Source: Escallonia rubra (lineage: Eukaryota; Streptophyta; Magnoliopsida; Escalloniales; Escalloniaceae). From it: 64,000 nt of DNA. This document shows positions 12,361 through 24,511 of this stretch, one piece after another (positions within the stretch are counted from its first letter, which is position 1; the number at the start of each line of letters is the position of its first letter). Where the stretch lies: NCBI GenBank assembly GCA_033065855.1, contig JAVXUO010001084.1:248001-312000 (forward strand). The letters are read 5' to 3'. The notes below the pieces were generated by a model. It worked only from the letters and a program-made list of their open reading frames with translations, did no database searches and was not told the DNA's origin. Made by a program: the position numbers and the translations under genes.

Positions 12361-12704
12361 CTAGCAGCGGCAACTTGAGACGGACATCAACTCCATCATG
12401 GGCGGTCTACAACAATAAACAATTTGCACATAGTATTAGCTTATTACATGCGGTCTATATTAGAAATGAACTGTAGGTTTTAAAACTTACGCGTTGTTGG
12501 AACCACTCGGGGAACGCGTTGTTTCGCATTTTTTCAAGTTGTCCATCTGATATCCCAGGGTTTGCTAATAACACTTCCTCATCGTATTCACTGCATGTTA
12601 TAAGGTATTGTCGTTATATTATGTTAGTGAATACTATGAGAAGGAAGATATGTACGCAACTACTTACACTATGAATGGTGCAACTTCATTGCAATTCATG
12701 AGAG

Positions 12705-12961
12705 CGTACAATGTTGCGGAAATGTACTCCTCCTCGGATAGATATCGACCGCTCCTTGCTCCAAGTGCACGACCAAGATGCTTGAATATGGAAAGACACT
12801 CATCGAATTATGTGTCGACACTCTTGTCATTGCGTACAATGTTGCGGAAATGTACTCCTCCTCGGATAGATATCGACCGCTCCTTGCTCCAAGTGCACGA
12901 CCAAGATGCTTGAATATGGAAAGACACTCATCGAATTATGTGTCGACACTCTTGTCATTGC
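12705..12961 (-). repeat. 128-bp tandem duplication inside the transposase gene
   Basis: Two copies with period 128 bp begin GCGTACAATGTTGCGG at about 12704 and 12832 and appear identical by eye. The duplication falls between the DUF4218 and DUF4216 parts of CACTA A and must be young. Confidence 0.9.
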
Positions 12962-13149
12962 GACCAAGTTGATTCATCTTTGTATCAACATCAGTCTCAA
13001 AGTAAAGGGAGCAGAAGTTGGTAAGCTCCGCCTCTGCAATTTAACCTTCAACCCGGGCTTTGTTTCACACCTTTTTCTTAAGGTCAAACATATACCTATG
13101 TAATAAATAAGCATTGATTTCAGTAATCAACGCATGTGTGCAAGTATGA

Positions 13150-13470
13150 AATACAATTTAAAGATGGATGGGCGACATCACCTCTCAAATGGATACATCC
13201 ATCCATACTGCACAGGTCCGCCCAGTCTAGCCTCATATGCTAAATGAATGGTCAAATGCTGCATCGAGTCAAAGAAGGACGGGGGAAAATTTTTCTCTAA
13301 CTTGCACAATCTCAACAATGTTTTTCTCAAGAATCTTAACATCACTCTCTCGGAGTACCTTTGAGCACAAATCCCAGAAGAAATGACTAAGTTCAGTCAA
13401 GGCTTCATTTACTGGTTTCGGCAAGAGGTCACGAAAGACAAGTGGTATAAATCTTTCCATGAATACATGA
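13150..13470 (-). pseudogene. CACTA transposase, DUF4218 part
   Basis: The minus strand reads MERFIPLVFRDLLPKPV, then LTELSHFFWDLCSKVL, and after a frame break the hallmark GGPVQY-WMYPFER (about 13190-13240). This is the DUF4218 segment that follows the TNP2 catalytic domain. A frameshift separates the two parts. The plus-strand copy at 24855-25140 is homologous. Confidence 0.8.
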
Positions 13471-13670
13471 CAATCGTGACTCTTTGGACCATAAAACCTA
13501 CAATTTGTTTAACCCACTCGCACACCTGTTGTATCTGCTTTTTATGCAATATATATTGCTTTGGGCAAAATACTATTGCCCTTGAAATTCATGACTGTAT
13601 TAAACACATTTTCAAAAACATTTTTCTCAATGTGCATAACATCGAGATTGTTGTGCATAAGAAGGGTCGG

Positions 13671-14200
13671 CTAATAAGGTAGCTCCCAAAAGATGCACAT
13701 TTTCTTCCAGTTGTGTTTTTTTCCAAAGCCAGGAAGTTTTAGACTAACACCACCCTTTCCAAATGGTACTGCATCCATTTCAAGGTCATTTACGCACATA
13801 TACACTTCCTCGCCAGACAATCTGTCACGTGTTTCAAGGTGACGCTCCATAGTTTTATCAAACTTATCTTTTTGTTTTCGAAATGGATGATTAGGTGGTA
13901 AGAATTCTCTGTGACACCCCCAAAAGGAAGCCTTCCCCCCTTGCTTTAAGGTGAAAGCCTTACTCACTTCCATACAATAAGGACATGACAACCTACCGTG
14001 TGTACTCCACCCACACAACATACCGTATGCCGGAAAGTCATTGATAGTCCACATGACTACTGCCCTCAAGTTGAAGTTCTGTTCAGAGCAAATAGAATAA
14101 ACCTGTTCACTCTCTGTCTAAACTCTTCTGATACCCCAATCCCACTTGGAGCAATCCTCCGTTGCATCCAACTTTTATCCACTGACATGATATATATCTC
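13671..14200 (-). pseudogene. CACTA TNP2 transposase, 5' part with internal deletion
   Basis: On the minus strand, 14200-14070 encodes a Transpos_assoc-like start (MSVDKSWMQRRIAPSGIG). It runs into 14069-13671, which carries TNP2 (Transposase_21) motifs: WTINDFPAYGMLCGWSTHG, CPYC, and further on FGKKHNWKKMCIFWELPY. The stretch normally separating these parts is missing, including the first catalytic region, so an internal deletion is likely. TNP2 is the DDE-type enzyme that cuts CACTA ends. Confidence 0.78.
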
Positions 14201-14280
14201 TCACTGCCTGTTAAACCTATACAAGTCGAGTTCAAAATTAACCTTCAATTTGAAACATATATATTATGCGGTCACTTACA

Positions 14281-15540
14281 AGTGAGTGTTAATCAGTATT
14301 AATCAGGGTTAAGTAGGGATCATACGGGGTAATTAGGGATAATTAGGGCTAATCAGTGTTAATTAGGGCTGATTAGCCTAATCAGTGTTTATTAGTTTAA
14401 TCAGGAATAATTAGGGCTATTTAATGTACATCGATGTTAATTAGGGCTAGTCAGGGCTGATTATTGCTAATTAGGGTAATTTAGTGTTAATTAGGGCCGA
14501 TTAGTTCTAACTACGGCTAATTAGGGCTATTTAGTGTCCATCAGTGTTAATTAGGGCTGAACAGTGCTAATTAGGGCTATTTAGTGTTAATTAGGGCTGA
14601 ACAGTGCTAATCTAGGTAGCACTGACACAGACACTGCATCCGACACCGACACCGATCGAAACACCGCAGAAAGATGTCAGACACATGTCCGGATGTGCCG
14701 GTGAGGTGTCGGTTGGTGTCGGTAGGTGTCGGACAGCTATACCTCGACTCATATAAAGTGTCGGTGCTTCCTAGGTGCTCATTAGGCAACTCAAGGTTAA
14801 TTAGGGTTAATTAGGGATAATTAACACTGTAATGCCTAATCAGTGTTGATCAGTGCTAATCAGTGTTGATTAGCACTAATCAGGATTAATCAATGTTGAT
14901 TAGGGCGACTTTAGGGATAATTAGGGCTGATTAGCCTAATCAGTGTTGATTAGGGTAATTAGGCCTAGTTAGTGTCTATCCGTGTTACTTAGGGCTAATT
15001 AGGACTGATTAGTGCTTAATAGGGCTAATTAAGGTTGATTAAGGCTAATTAGGGCTATTTAATGTCCATCGGTGTTCATTAGGGCTAATCAGGGCTGATT
15101 AGTGTTCATTAGGGCTAATCAGGGCTGATTAGTGCTAATTAGGGCTAATCAGGGCTGATTAGTGCTAATTAGGGCTGATCAGTTCTAATTACGCCTGATT
15201 AGGGCTATTTAGTGTCCATCAGTGCTAATTAGGGCTGATTAGTGCTAATTAGGGCTATTTAGTCTTAATTAGGTCTGATTAGTGCTAATTAGGGCTGATT
15301 ACGGCCACAGACACTACGTCCGACACCGACTGGGACACCGTAAAATGGGTTTTGGACACGTTTTCGGAGGTGCCGGTATCGAGGTGTCGGGGTGTCGGAC
15401 ACCATACCTCGACTCATATAACGTGTTCGTGCTTCCTAGGTGCTAGTCAGGGCTACTAAGTGTTAACCAGGGTTAATTAGGGATAATGAGGGCTGATTAG
15501 CCTAATCAGTGTTGATCAGTGTTGATTAGGGCGAATTCAG
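14281..15540. repeat. TAATTAGGGCT array of CACTA A
   Basis: About 1.25 kb of short degenerate units (AATTAGGGCTRATTAGTG and variants, roughly 10-20 bp) is interrupted twice by GTGTCGG-rich blocks at about 14625-14770 and 15300-15440. The same array sits in CACTA C (39196-39430), CACTA E (54990-55640) and, inverted, at 46880-47470. It is therefore an internal part of this CACTA family rather than a chromosomal satellite. Confidence 0.8.
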
Positions 15541-17430
15541 GGCAGATCCAAAATTTCACCCCATGGAAGATGAACCTTAGTAACCTAATTAACCTAATTA
15601 ACCTAATTTTAACCCACCATGTCATTTTTCATTACCGCATTAATCTAATTAACCTAATTTCAACCCACCATTCAACTAAATCACATATCCGATATCTCAA
15701 TCCAATTGGGTCCCATCCTCCATCAACAATCTCAATTCTCAAATGCTCAATGCATAATTAACAATCTAAAATTAAAAATCAAATAATCAATGCTCAAATG
15801 GGAAAAAAGCTGTTCAAAATGCACGTATCCAATATTTCAATCCAATTGGGTCCCATCCTCCATCAACAATCTCAATTCTCAAATGAACAAGTATGCTTTT
15901 AAAATCTGCCAAACGAACAAGTATGCTTTTAAAATCCTATGACAGCTAATCCAACATGTGCTAATAAAAACCATCTGAAATACTATGCTGTCTTGAAATT
16001 ACGAGACATTCTAAAGACAACTAACAAGGCATGCAAAGCAAAACACAGTATGCATCCAACATATCCATAAGAACAAAGAAACTACAACGCAAAACATAAA
16101 ATATAGATTGCATGCTTTACACATACTGCAAGTTTACCTAATGAATTAAAACGATGTTCTCTGCCAGCCACATTAAAACCATTAAAATCAAATGTAAGTA
16201 GCAGAAATTCATACCCCTTGGATTCGTTTCCCAGTAACAGGACACTTAGGTCCAAAAGAACAGACTTTAAGCTATCAATACTCCAAACCTAAGAAGAAAA
16301 GATAATTAAACTCTCAGTATTCCCAAAAGCAAAATAAACGGACAACTGTGTTATTTCACTTCTTTAGCTTGTTATAGTGACACCAACAATAATTTATCTA
16401 ACCAGATTTAATTAAATTGTTATTTAACTAATAAAATTAGTTCATCCACATACAAGTTTTGTACATAGATTTCAATTAACTAGATTTAGCAAAGAATGTA
16501 CCTTAATGCCTCAAACAACTTATATGTGGCCGAACTAATTAAAATCGTGGAGTAAATTTGTTGTTTAAACCATAAAAAATACAAAATAGTACCCAAAGAA
16601 AAACAACTTCCCTTTGAGCAACGATTGTGGGGGGTGTGTGTGTATGTGTATTGCAAATTTGTTTTCCAAAATGATTGCAAAAGCTATATAATAGATAACT
16701 CTTTGCACTTATTATGGCCAGTGTCTTAAATGAATAACATTAAGTCAATTGTTAGATCATTTTTTTCTTCTAAAGCTCGTATGTTATTCTAATGTTAGAT
16801 CTCCTGATTTTATTTTCACATTAGAGAATGTTTTCGGGGATATAATAGTCACAATCAATTCCTAAAAGATTAGTATATTGGTTGATGTAGAGGCTTTTAC
16901 AATATTCTTTAGAAGACTTATTAATATAGAAATCAAAATCTTGCTAAATCAATTGACCTAGAAGACTTAAAAAATACTATTGGAGAGCTTGAACGTATTT
17001 AAAAATATATTTTCTTTTAAGAAAAAGTGAAAGCTGGTTACCTATTACTACTGTTTTTTTTTTTTTTTTTTTATTTTTAAGTATTCATAAAGGACACGCG
17101 TCACTCGCTTAGTATGTCACTTATTGCTCAAGAAAGTATGTAACACCAAAAATAACATTCCAATAAAGAGGATGTTTGTATTACAACTAGTATAAAAATA
17201 GATAGATATAGATGGACTTAGTAAATATGCTTTTGTTTTGGAATTTATTAAGATTTAGTGTTGGAAACAGAAACAAGAAATAAATCCCATTCCTACTGGG
17301 CGTGTGAGAGTTGTACTAGACTGTTCCTAGATTTCTATATATAATTCAATGCCAAGAAGTCTTTAATTTTTCTTGTACTACATTCTCCAGCAATCTAGTA
17401 CTAGTTCTAGTTCTAGTTCTAGTCATTCGT
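15541..17430. other. Gene-free AT-rich interior of CACTA A
   Basis: The first about 350 bp carries CACCATTCAACTAAATCAC and CAATTGGGTCCCATCCTCC texts, with a duplicated CAATTGGG block at about 15700 and 15845. These recur in CACTA C (39530-39960) and E (55680-56510). From about 15900 to 17430 it is AT-rich with a poly-T at 17054-17075. I saw no gene. A short CTAGTT microrepeat lies at 17400-17422. Confidence 0.5.
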
Positions 17431-17452
17431 TTTCCTTCTAACTAAGAGAGAA

Positions 17453-18990
17453 TTGATCACCTTGCTTTGTGCAACGGGTTGTATGCTAGCATTCGCAAAA
17501 GCGGGATCTTTCTCAGTTTTGTATACTAATGGCTCTAAGGAATCTACACAAAAGCTGGCCACATCTTTGTTTGTGCATCTTATAAGCATAAAGCATACTT
17601 CCCTTCGACTCAAAGCCTGGAATGTGCTGAATGAGGATCAATGCAACCTATGCTCTAAAGATCAGGAAAATTTAGAGCATCTCTTTGGAAAGTGTAAGCT
17701 GGTACAGGACGTTACAAATAAACCAAAATTTCACAACATGGAGTGCAATATTGCAGCATGCCTGCCACAGATTCAGGGGAAAAAGCTTTAGGGCTAGATT
17801 AAGCAATTTTTTTTTTTTGGTAAAAGTCCTTGTATTCATTTCACCAAAGAAGTACACCATATTCACTTTACAAACCAAAACTATGTAATGTCTTCTATAT
17901 ACAGCTAAACAACTCTGCAAGTACCCCTCAATTAGCTAAATCCAACTCATTAAACATTAAGCTAAGATGCTCATATGAAAAGTCTTTCAGGCAGTCCCCA
18001 TTCTTCACAAATTCTCTTATTCTTTGTTGTAGGTTGTATCTTATTCCAGCTGCACACTCTCCATTTTATCCATTGTTGAATCACCTGCCAACATCTTTCA
18101 TGGCTTGCTTGCATCTTCTCAAAGACCCTTGCATTTCTTTCTTGCCAAATTCCATATATAACTGCTGTGATGGACAGTTTAATCAACTTTGTTTTAAAGC
18201 TTTTTCCTCTGAATTGGTGTGTTGCATACTCCATGAACTGGTCCTAGGTTGTGATGGGTACTTGCATTCCAAGTTTGGTGAAGATTGTCTTCCATATATC
18301 TTGAGCATAAGGGCATTGAATAAATAGATGACTTCTGTTTTCCTGCTGGGAATTGCACAGTTCACACTTATCATCTTGTATCATGTTCCACTTCTTCAAT
18401 TTATCCTTTGTTCTTAGCCCATTCTTGCAGACCATCCACATCATCACTGAGCATCTTGGTATGTTTCCAGGAAACCAAACAAGTTTCCACCAGTTCACAA
18501 TGTTTGCCTTAGTTCTGAAGTGCTTCCAAGCTGAGTTAATGGTGAATTGTCCACTGGGGTGGAGATCCCAGGACAATATGTCTCTGCATTCAGGTTTTGG
18601 ATCAGGCATAGAAGTGATGATTAGGTTTGCTTCTCTTAAGGAAGGAGATCTAGCAAATTAAGCAAATTAGTCTTGGCTGTTACAATATACACTATATGGG
18701 GAGAGAGAAATCAGAGAATATTCACAGGGCAACAACAAGGAAGCTCTGAACTAATTGCCAAAATCCAGAAATGGGTGTTCTATAGAGTATTGAGCTGGAA
18801 AAGAGCTGTGGCATCTAAGACAAACAAGGAATTATGCAAAAACTGGGAGTTGCCCATGACAGTACTGCTAAATTGAGTTTTGCTTTAATGTAATCTGATT
18901 TACAGAAAAGTGAGTATTGTAATTGAGTGGAAATAATGTAAGATGATGTTGGATTTTCATTGGTAATAAAATGACCTTTTTACCAAAAAA
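17453..18990 (+). mobile_element. LINE fragment, plus strand, split by another LINE
   Basis: The first piece (about 17453-17800) encodes a zf-RVT zinc-binding segment of plant L1-type LINE ORF2, with KHTSLRLKAWNVL and a CNLCSKDQENLEHLFGKC finger. The second piece (about 18660-18876) supplies the rest: a YTIWGERNQRIF motif and the C-terminus, then a short 3' end with AATAAAA before 18990. The reading frame is interrupted exactly by the minus-strand LINE at 17806-18660. The 5' part of ORF2 is absent, as is usual for 5'-truncated LINEs. Confidence 0.82.
17806..18660 (-). mobile_element. 5'-truncated LINE, minus strand, nested in a LINE
   Basis: The minus strand from 18609 reads the ORF2 C-terminus: LSWDLHPSGQFTINSAW, then zf-RVT with CELCNSQQENRSHLFIQC. 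After a frame break come VIYGIWQERNARVFEKMQ and a stop near 17965. A 3' UTR follows, ending in a poly(A) tail seen as a T run at 17806-17819. A short duplication, ATTAAGCAA, flanks the insert at about 17796 and 18657-18668. Poly(A), 5' truncation and a target duplication are the marks of target-primed reverse transcription. Confidence 0.85.
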
Positions 18991-19650
18991 ATTGCTAGGC
19001 TCTAACCTGTCAAACAGTTTGGAAGCCATTGGGTCAAAACATCATAAAGCATTACGCATGGCTCAAAAGCTTGAAACTTTGACCAATTTCAAAGAACCCA
19101 ACACAACCCAGTCACATAAACGGGTGATCTAGCTAAGAAGCAAGGGAAATTTCTACTAAACCTAATGAGTTTTACTGTAACCACTATCCAAATGATCAGA
19201 TCAAATTCCAAAATTGACCAAGCTTTGCAATAAAATCATATCCCCAATTTGGTCTTAAAAAGATTAAGACCAAAGATCAATCTCAAACACAGAACTAACC
19301 CTAAATGTAGATCCCTAAATTGTTCAATCAACAACCCACAAATTCTACACATAGATTACCCTTGACTAAGAAGAATGAGAGAAGCTAGGGCTCGTCTGAA
19401 ATAAAACTAGAAAAAGAAGAAAATGAGCGGGAGGAAGCGACTCAGAGAACAAACATGCCGCTGCCGCTCCTTGTCGCCTGAAGTTGCCGGCAAGTTCGGT
19501 CGCCTGACGTCGCTTGCTGGTCGCGCTCAGAGCAGTCGCCACCGCTCTCTTTCTCTCTCACCCAGATTTGTCCCGTTTGTATTTGGCGGTAGCTGGGAAG
19601 TGACAAAAGTTCAAGACTAAAATTCAATTTAGGGTTTTTTTGGAGTAAAT
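18991..19650. other. CACTA A 5' region, no gene seen
   Basis: This lies between the LINE and the subterminal repeats. It contains ordinary AT-rich DNA, then a GC-richer stretch (about 19430-19600) with CGCTGCCGCTCC and CGCCTGACGTCGCTTGC words, in the position of the 5' leader of the minus-strand element. No coding assignment. Confidence 0.4.
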
Positions 19651-19654
19651 GTTG

Positions 19655-19881
19655 ACTAAAACTTACGCGACGGCAAAATCGGTCGCCAAATCAGTCGCTA
19701 ATTTAGTGACGGCAACGACAGTCGCAAAATTCGGTCGCTAAAGCCAAGTTTTCGTTGACCATGAATATTTAGCAACCACGAAATAGAGCAGTCGCTAAAT
19801 CGGTCGCTAAAGTTTAGTTTAGCGACCCCATGTTTTGGCGGTCGCAAAATGCGGTCGCTAAATCCCCTGTTTCTTGTAGTG
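19655..19881 (-). repeat. CACTA A terminus and subterminal GCGGTCGC repeats
   Basis: Several direct and inverted copies of GGTCGCTAAA / AGCGACC and GCGGTCGCAAAA lead up to the terminal TTTCTTGTAGTG. Subterminal repeats of this type are TNPA-like binding sites in En/Spm; binding here is inferred. The word differs from the TTCCGTCGCTAAA word of elements B, D and E but matches the low end of element C at 35263. Confidence 0.8.
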
Positions 19882-20103
19882 GTAGAAGCTTTACAAGGTT
19901 AAAGAATTTTCCAAAAGCTTCATCCTTATGAGTTAGAAAAAGAACCATCTTGAAAAATCGTCAACAATGATGTAGGCATAAAATTTTCCACCTAGGCTAG
20001 CATTTCTTGTGGGGCCAAAAAGATCTAAATGAAGAACTTGAAGAGAGCGAGAGGTAAAAACACCATTTTTGGCCTGGAAATATGTTTTAGACTGTTTGTC
20101 GTA
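19882..20103 (-). pseudogene. Ty1/copia integrase fragment, left of CACTA B
   Basis: The minus strand encodes part of the copia integrase core, with GPTRNASLGGKFYAYIIVDD followed by FSRW and LTHKDEAF. It is bounded by CACTA A on the left and CACTA B on the right. The reading resumes at 29200 as CDVCQ and upstream integrase sequence, so this is the same element as 29200-32751. Reverse transcriptase, RNase H and the 3' LTR are not in the window. Confidence 0.85.
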
Positions 20104-20450
20104 CACTACAAGAAAAGACTTTTTTGCGACGGACTTTTAGCGACGGAAGGAATTCCGTCGCAAAAAATCATTTAAAGCGACGGGTTTAACCGTCGATAAA
20201 AGCCCGTTGTTAAAAACGTTTACTGATGAAATGATCCGTCGGTAAAAATATTTGATGACAGGCTTTTACCGACTGACTTTAAAAGACGGGACAACCGTCG
20301 CAAAAAAAAATTTAGAAATTTTTTAATTTTTGGGGGTTTTAAAAAAAATTTAAGCGACAGAATTTTACCATCGCTAAAAATTCCGTCGATAAAAGTGTTT
20401 AAAAAATACTTTTTGTGACGGAATATTCCGTTGCTAAAAGTCAGCCCTTA
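20104..20450 (+). repeat. Left subterminal repeats of CACTA B
   Basis: Multiple copies of GCGACGGA and its complement TCCGTCGC occur, many arranged as palindromes with an AATT centre. They are the same word set as at 28800-29199, 50240-50640, 51747-52140 and 59640-59866. Confidence 0.85.
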
Positions 20451-20454
20451 AAAC

Positions 20455-20880
20455 ACACAGATCTGCTTTTCTTTCTCTCTCCCCATCTCTCTCTCTCTCT
20501 CTCACCCACCCACCCACCGGCATTCTCACCTCCGGCGACCCTCCTCTACGGCGACCCACCTCTGGCGAGATCCCCGTCCTCCCCCCAACGTCGCGCCACC
20601 AAGCCCTCCACTGCCGCCACTTGCAAATATTTCGTCTACCACCTGCAGCCACCAATCCCTCCACTGCCACCACCTGCGACTATTCCGTCCACCACCTTCG
20701 GCTACCGGTCGCCTGAATTCTGCCATTTCCACACAATTCTGATTCGAAGTCCTCCAGATTCTTCAAAGCTTCTCACTTCCTCACGTAGTATACATGTATA
20801 TGGATCTCCGGTTGAAATATTCAGTTCCACACGTATGGTTGGTAGTCATACATTGCGGTTATTGGATTAAGGAATTAAAT
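20455..20880 (+). other. Pyrimidine- and proline-rich leader of CACTA B
   Basis: A (CT)n tract and (CCCA)n precede C-rich sequence with CCACCTCCGGCGA-type repeats. An open frame (20415-20870) gives a Pro/Ser-rich peptide without a domain. Element E has an equivalent GC-rich leader (59110-59600, opposite strand), so it is probably a transcribed 5' region rather than a separate gene. Confidence 0.45.
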
Positions 20881-21179
20881 AGGCATCTAAATGTTGATTT
20901 GGACACAAATAGGCATTTATAGATGAAAAGAATGTTCTTTGTTTTTTTTTATCTAACATTGTTGTTGCAGATTAAATAAGTATTATTTGACATGAGTAAC
21001 TAGGGGTTAAAGCAATAATAAAGTCATATTCTCCTCTAGAATTTTGCGAAAAAAAGTTTTTGGTGACAAATTACGATAGATAGGGAATAGATAAAAAGAT
21101 AAAACGCGTATGTAAACTATGGGAAATGTGTTGAAATATTGTACTTTTGTGCTTTAAAATTGGACATTTCATTAATGGT

Positions 21180-21770
21180 GGTTTTGTAATCTGAGACTTG
21201 AGAGGGTACAAATTATAATGCACAAAGCATGTTGTGTGATTAAGGGCATCTGTGAAGGAGCGACTAATACTTTGAGAACAATCGGTGGTGTTTCTATGTG
21301 TGTGCATGTGGCAGTAGCTGTGTTAGGGGCAGCGTGTGTGTGTATTGTGTGTAGTTTGTTGTGTGTTAGTGGGAAGGGGCTGCAGGGTTTAAAGAGAAAA
21401 ATGGTTGTGAGGATATGTGGGTTTGGAGGGAGAGAGGCTGTCATAGGCAGCCTATATGTTGGTGTTTTTATGTGTGTGCATGTGTTTGGATGTCTTGTGC
21501 ACACAAGTGTGTGCTTGTTGTGTGTTTTGAAGTGGGTGTGGCTGGGGTGTAGCACTGTTGGGCTATGTGAGTTGGTTCTTTGTATGGTGAGTTATGTGTG
21601 ATGTAGTGTATGTGTGTGTAAAATGGGTGAAAACTAGTGAGTATGCGTGTGTTTATGTGTGGGTGAGTGCAAGGCAGTGTGTAAGTATGTGTACTGTGTA
21701 CTTGTGTGGTTGTGCATGTGGGTTGTGTGGTTGTACTGTGTGCAAGGCAATTCTTGTATAGAATGAGGGG
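21180..21770. repeat. GT-rich non-coding stretch
   Basis: TGTGTG-rich sequence resembles 130-540 and the reverse complement of 42600-43700. It may be another relic of the long-LTR family. The 127-residue open frame reflects composition only. Confidence 0.5.
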
Positions 21771-22059
21771 AGGCCTTTGAAATTAAGAGACCAAATAAGA
21801 AATTATGTTCGAGCTATCAAGGTATATATTTGCTTTACTATAGACTAATGAACCTCGGTGGTATTGTGCGCGTATTGAGACACTATGTTAACAACAACTA
21901 CGCCGTCTGGACGAATGAGGGTGAGATATTATAGTGCACCGACAATGGAATGAAATGTGGTAGGATCAGAGAATGGAACGCCCCCTTCTTTTGACAAAAG
22001 GTGGAAGTAGAAATAGCAGTATGGACTGGTTTAGCGTTAAACATACCAATTTACATAAG

Positions 22060-22228
22060 TACGTGTTGACTACCAACTCTCGAAAGCTCGGATATGTCGT
22101 CTAGTATGGGTTGCTAGTGTGAGTCAGGTGTGGTTCTCATAGCTAAAGAGAAAGTTAAGAAGATTCCAGGATACGGGAAAGAGCACAACTGGAATAAACA
22201 TTGTATTTTCTGGGACTACTGGAGGACA
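22060..22228 (+). pseudogene. TNP2 fragment, left of the solo LTR
   Basis: Plus-strand sequence reads a TNP2 piece in which IPGYGKEHNWNKHCIFWDYW is followed by RTL, aligning with the FGKKHNWKKMCIFWELPY region of CACTA A. Upstream sequence (about 21780-22050) is too decayed to assign. The frame resumes after the LTR insertion at 24517. Confidence 0.7.
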
Positions 22229-22233
22229 CTCAT

Positions 22234-24511
22234 TGTGAGGCCCGATCTTAATTAGCTTCTAATAATTTTATTAAGATTAAACATATTTAATTTTTATTGA
22301 AATAATATGATTGTGTTATATTATTTGTCTACATAAAATGAATATTGAAATTAAGTTGTGGGTATGTAAAACTTTGGGGTTAAAAAGTAATTATGCAAAA
22401 CTTTGGGGTCAATTTCAAAATACCATAAGTTAGTTATAAAAGGTTAGTGGCATGTCACATGTGAGGGTGTGGGGTAGAAGGTTTTGGGTGTGCCACATAT
22501 GTTTGGTGGTGAGTAATCAAATGAAAAGAATAAAAAAAGAAAGAAACCTAAGTGGATAAATTAGAAACAAGAGAGAATGTAAAAGACTTCCATTCGGCCA
22601 TAAAGAAGACTAAAAACAAAGAGAAAGGAAGGAAGGAAAAGAAAAGGGAGAAAGAAGGAGAAAGGAAAGAAAATAGAGAAAGGGAGGAGAAAAAGAAGAG
22701 GAGAAAGAACAAATGAGAGCATCAAAGTTTCTTGAATTAGCTTGAGTTTAATTTTCTTGAAGGTAGGTTATCTTATGTTTTTTTTTTAAGTTTCAGAACA
22801 TGTATGAGAAGTATTATGATGGTAGTAAAACACTTGTATATATTTTCTTGAAATGATTCAAGGAGAAGGGTGTTCATGTATGCTGAAATCTGCAAAAACG
22901 GTCATGGAATTAGAGTAATTTTGGTTCTTAGAAAGGTATACTTTTAGTTGAGATATGGACTCAATTATTTTATATGTTATACTAATACATGTATATAGTA
23001 TACACACCAAATTGCAGATGATTTCAAGTACTATTACTATGGTTTAAAATTCGTGACTTGAAACCTGTCCTGTGAAACTGTTGCTAGACAGATTCTGAAG
23101 TCTGTCTTTGGAAGGACTTAACATGACCTTAAAATAACCTTTTCATGCCAAATAAAATACTGGGATGTAGAAATTCAAGTATAGTTTCCAGAAATATATA
23201 GTTTGACTGTATAGGCCTTGTAATTAAATTGTTATGATTTTTGGACTACCGATTACTCCTGCTGCCAATAGAAATACTGGGCAGATTATGTAACCTAAAC
23301 TAGTAGTTCTTTGTGTGAGGCTTAATGATGAAAAACTAGGTAAATTTCAGGTCTTAAATGGACACTCAAATATCTACACAATAGTATAAGTATACATATG
23401 AGTAGGGTACTTAAGGAAGAACATCAAATTATTTCTTGCTTGATTACCGAATTAGTTTGCGCATTAGAAATTAGGTTACATGTTTGGCATGTGTTGTTGA
23501 TGATATGGTAAATATGGCTTGACAGGGGATTAAACCTCTTTTGAGGTACTTGATGATATTTTGTTGACATCTGTACATGATCATGCATATCACGTGAAGG
23601 AGGAGGAAAAAAATGAGTTAAGGGTGTTATTTGCCGGGGTTGGAAGTTATCCCGCCGGGGTTCTCGTTCTTGTTCATGTCTCGATAGTATGCACTAGCTA
23701 CTTGTACTACTTCTCGAAAGGAATTATTGGCATGCATGTGATGACGTTAGACTTCTTCTATCAAACCCGCTATATCAGTTGGTTGCGATACGAAAAGTCT
23801 CTTGCACTCAGGGAAGGTTGGCTTGTGCATGAGGGGCATATTGGCATATTGATGGTCTCATACTTGGCTTATATTTGTCTTGAAATTATTTATACTGTTT
23901 CGTGATACTTAGCGAGATCAAGTTAATATTGAGGTTTTGCTTGTCATTCTCGTATATGTACTACAAGATTTCAAATCTTGCTCGATATGCTATTCTCGTT
24001 TCTTTTGAAGGCAAGTGTGAGCAGATGGTTGTATGATACTCGATATGTTAAATTATTCTTAAGTACGTAGGTATTGTCTGTTCAAGTGACTTGACTTACA
24101 TTTTTATACTAACCATTCATAATATAATCAATTCATGTTTGGCCTTAAAAGCACCGGATGCCCTACTGAGCCGTCAGGCTGACCCGTTCCCGATACTTTT
24201 TTTTTAAGGTTCGGAGTCAGAATATCTGCCAGGGGACGAAAAGGAGTATCTTGGTGAGGAGCAAGAGTATTACGCTGGGTGAGCAACGTTTGAGTTGTTC
24301 TTCTTTTGTTTTTGGAGTGTAGAACTCGTATAGGAGAAAGGTGATCTATAATATAATGTTATGTTCAGTCTTTTCATTTACGGACGACTGTAACATTTAA
24401 ACCATGCTTCCGCTGTTTCTTTTGAGGTTTGTAGTAAAGCTCTGTTTATCCTTGAGGTATATATGTTAACTAGCTGGTTTTGCGTTGCACTCCCTCTGAG
24501 GGGGTGTGACA
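22234..24511 (+). mobile_element. Solo LTR in TNP2 of CACTA B
   Basis: The element starts TGTGAGGCCC and ends GGGTGTGACA (TG...CA), and is flanked by the 5-bp direct repeat CTCAT (22229-22233 and 24512-24516). Deleting it with one CTCAT restores the TNP2 reading. There is no primer-binding site, polypurine tract, gag or pol, so it is a solo LTR of 2,278 bp. Length and the GTGTGACA end suggest a Ty3/gypsy lineage; the lineage is not proven. Confidence 0.88.

Larger units (their letters stand above)
10190..19881 (-). mobile_element. CACTA (En/Spm) element A, left end lost
   Basis: The right end reads TTTCTTGTAGTG (to 19881), the reverse complement of the CACTACAAGAAA terminus, followed by GTA and then copia integrase sequence. 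Going left on the minus strand come subterminal GCGGTCGC repeats, AT-rich DNA with a LINE insertion, a TAATTAGGG array, Transpos_assoc/TNP2, DUF4218, DUF4216 and Transposase_24 pieces. No CACTACAAG terminus exists at the low end; recognisable element sequence stops near 10190. All genes are broken, so the element is immobile. Confidence 0.8.

Noticed and set aside
20415-20870. Pro/Ser-rich 151-residue frame as a separate gene
   Set aside because: It starts in CACTA subterminal repeats and passes through a (CT)n leader; composition explains the lack of stops.
21218-21601. 127-residue Val/Cys-rich frame
   Set aside because: GT-rich low-complexity sequence with an equally open opposite strand and no similarity to a known domain.
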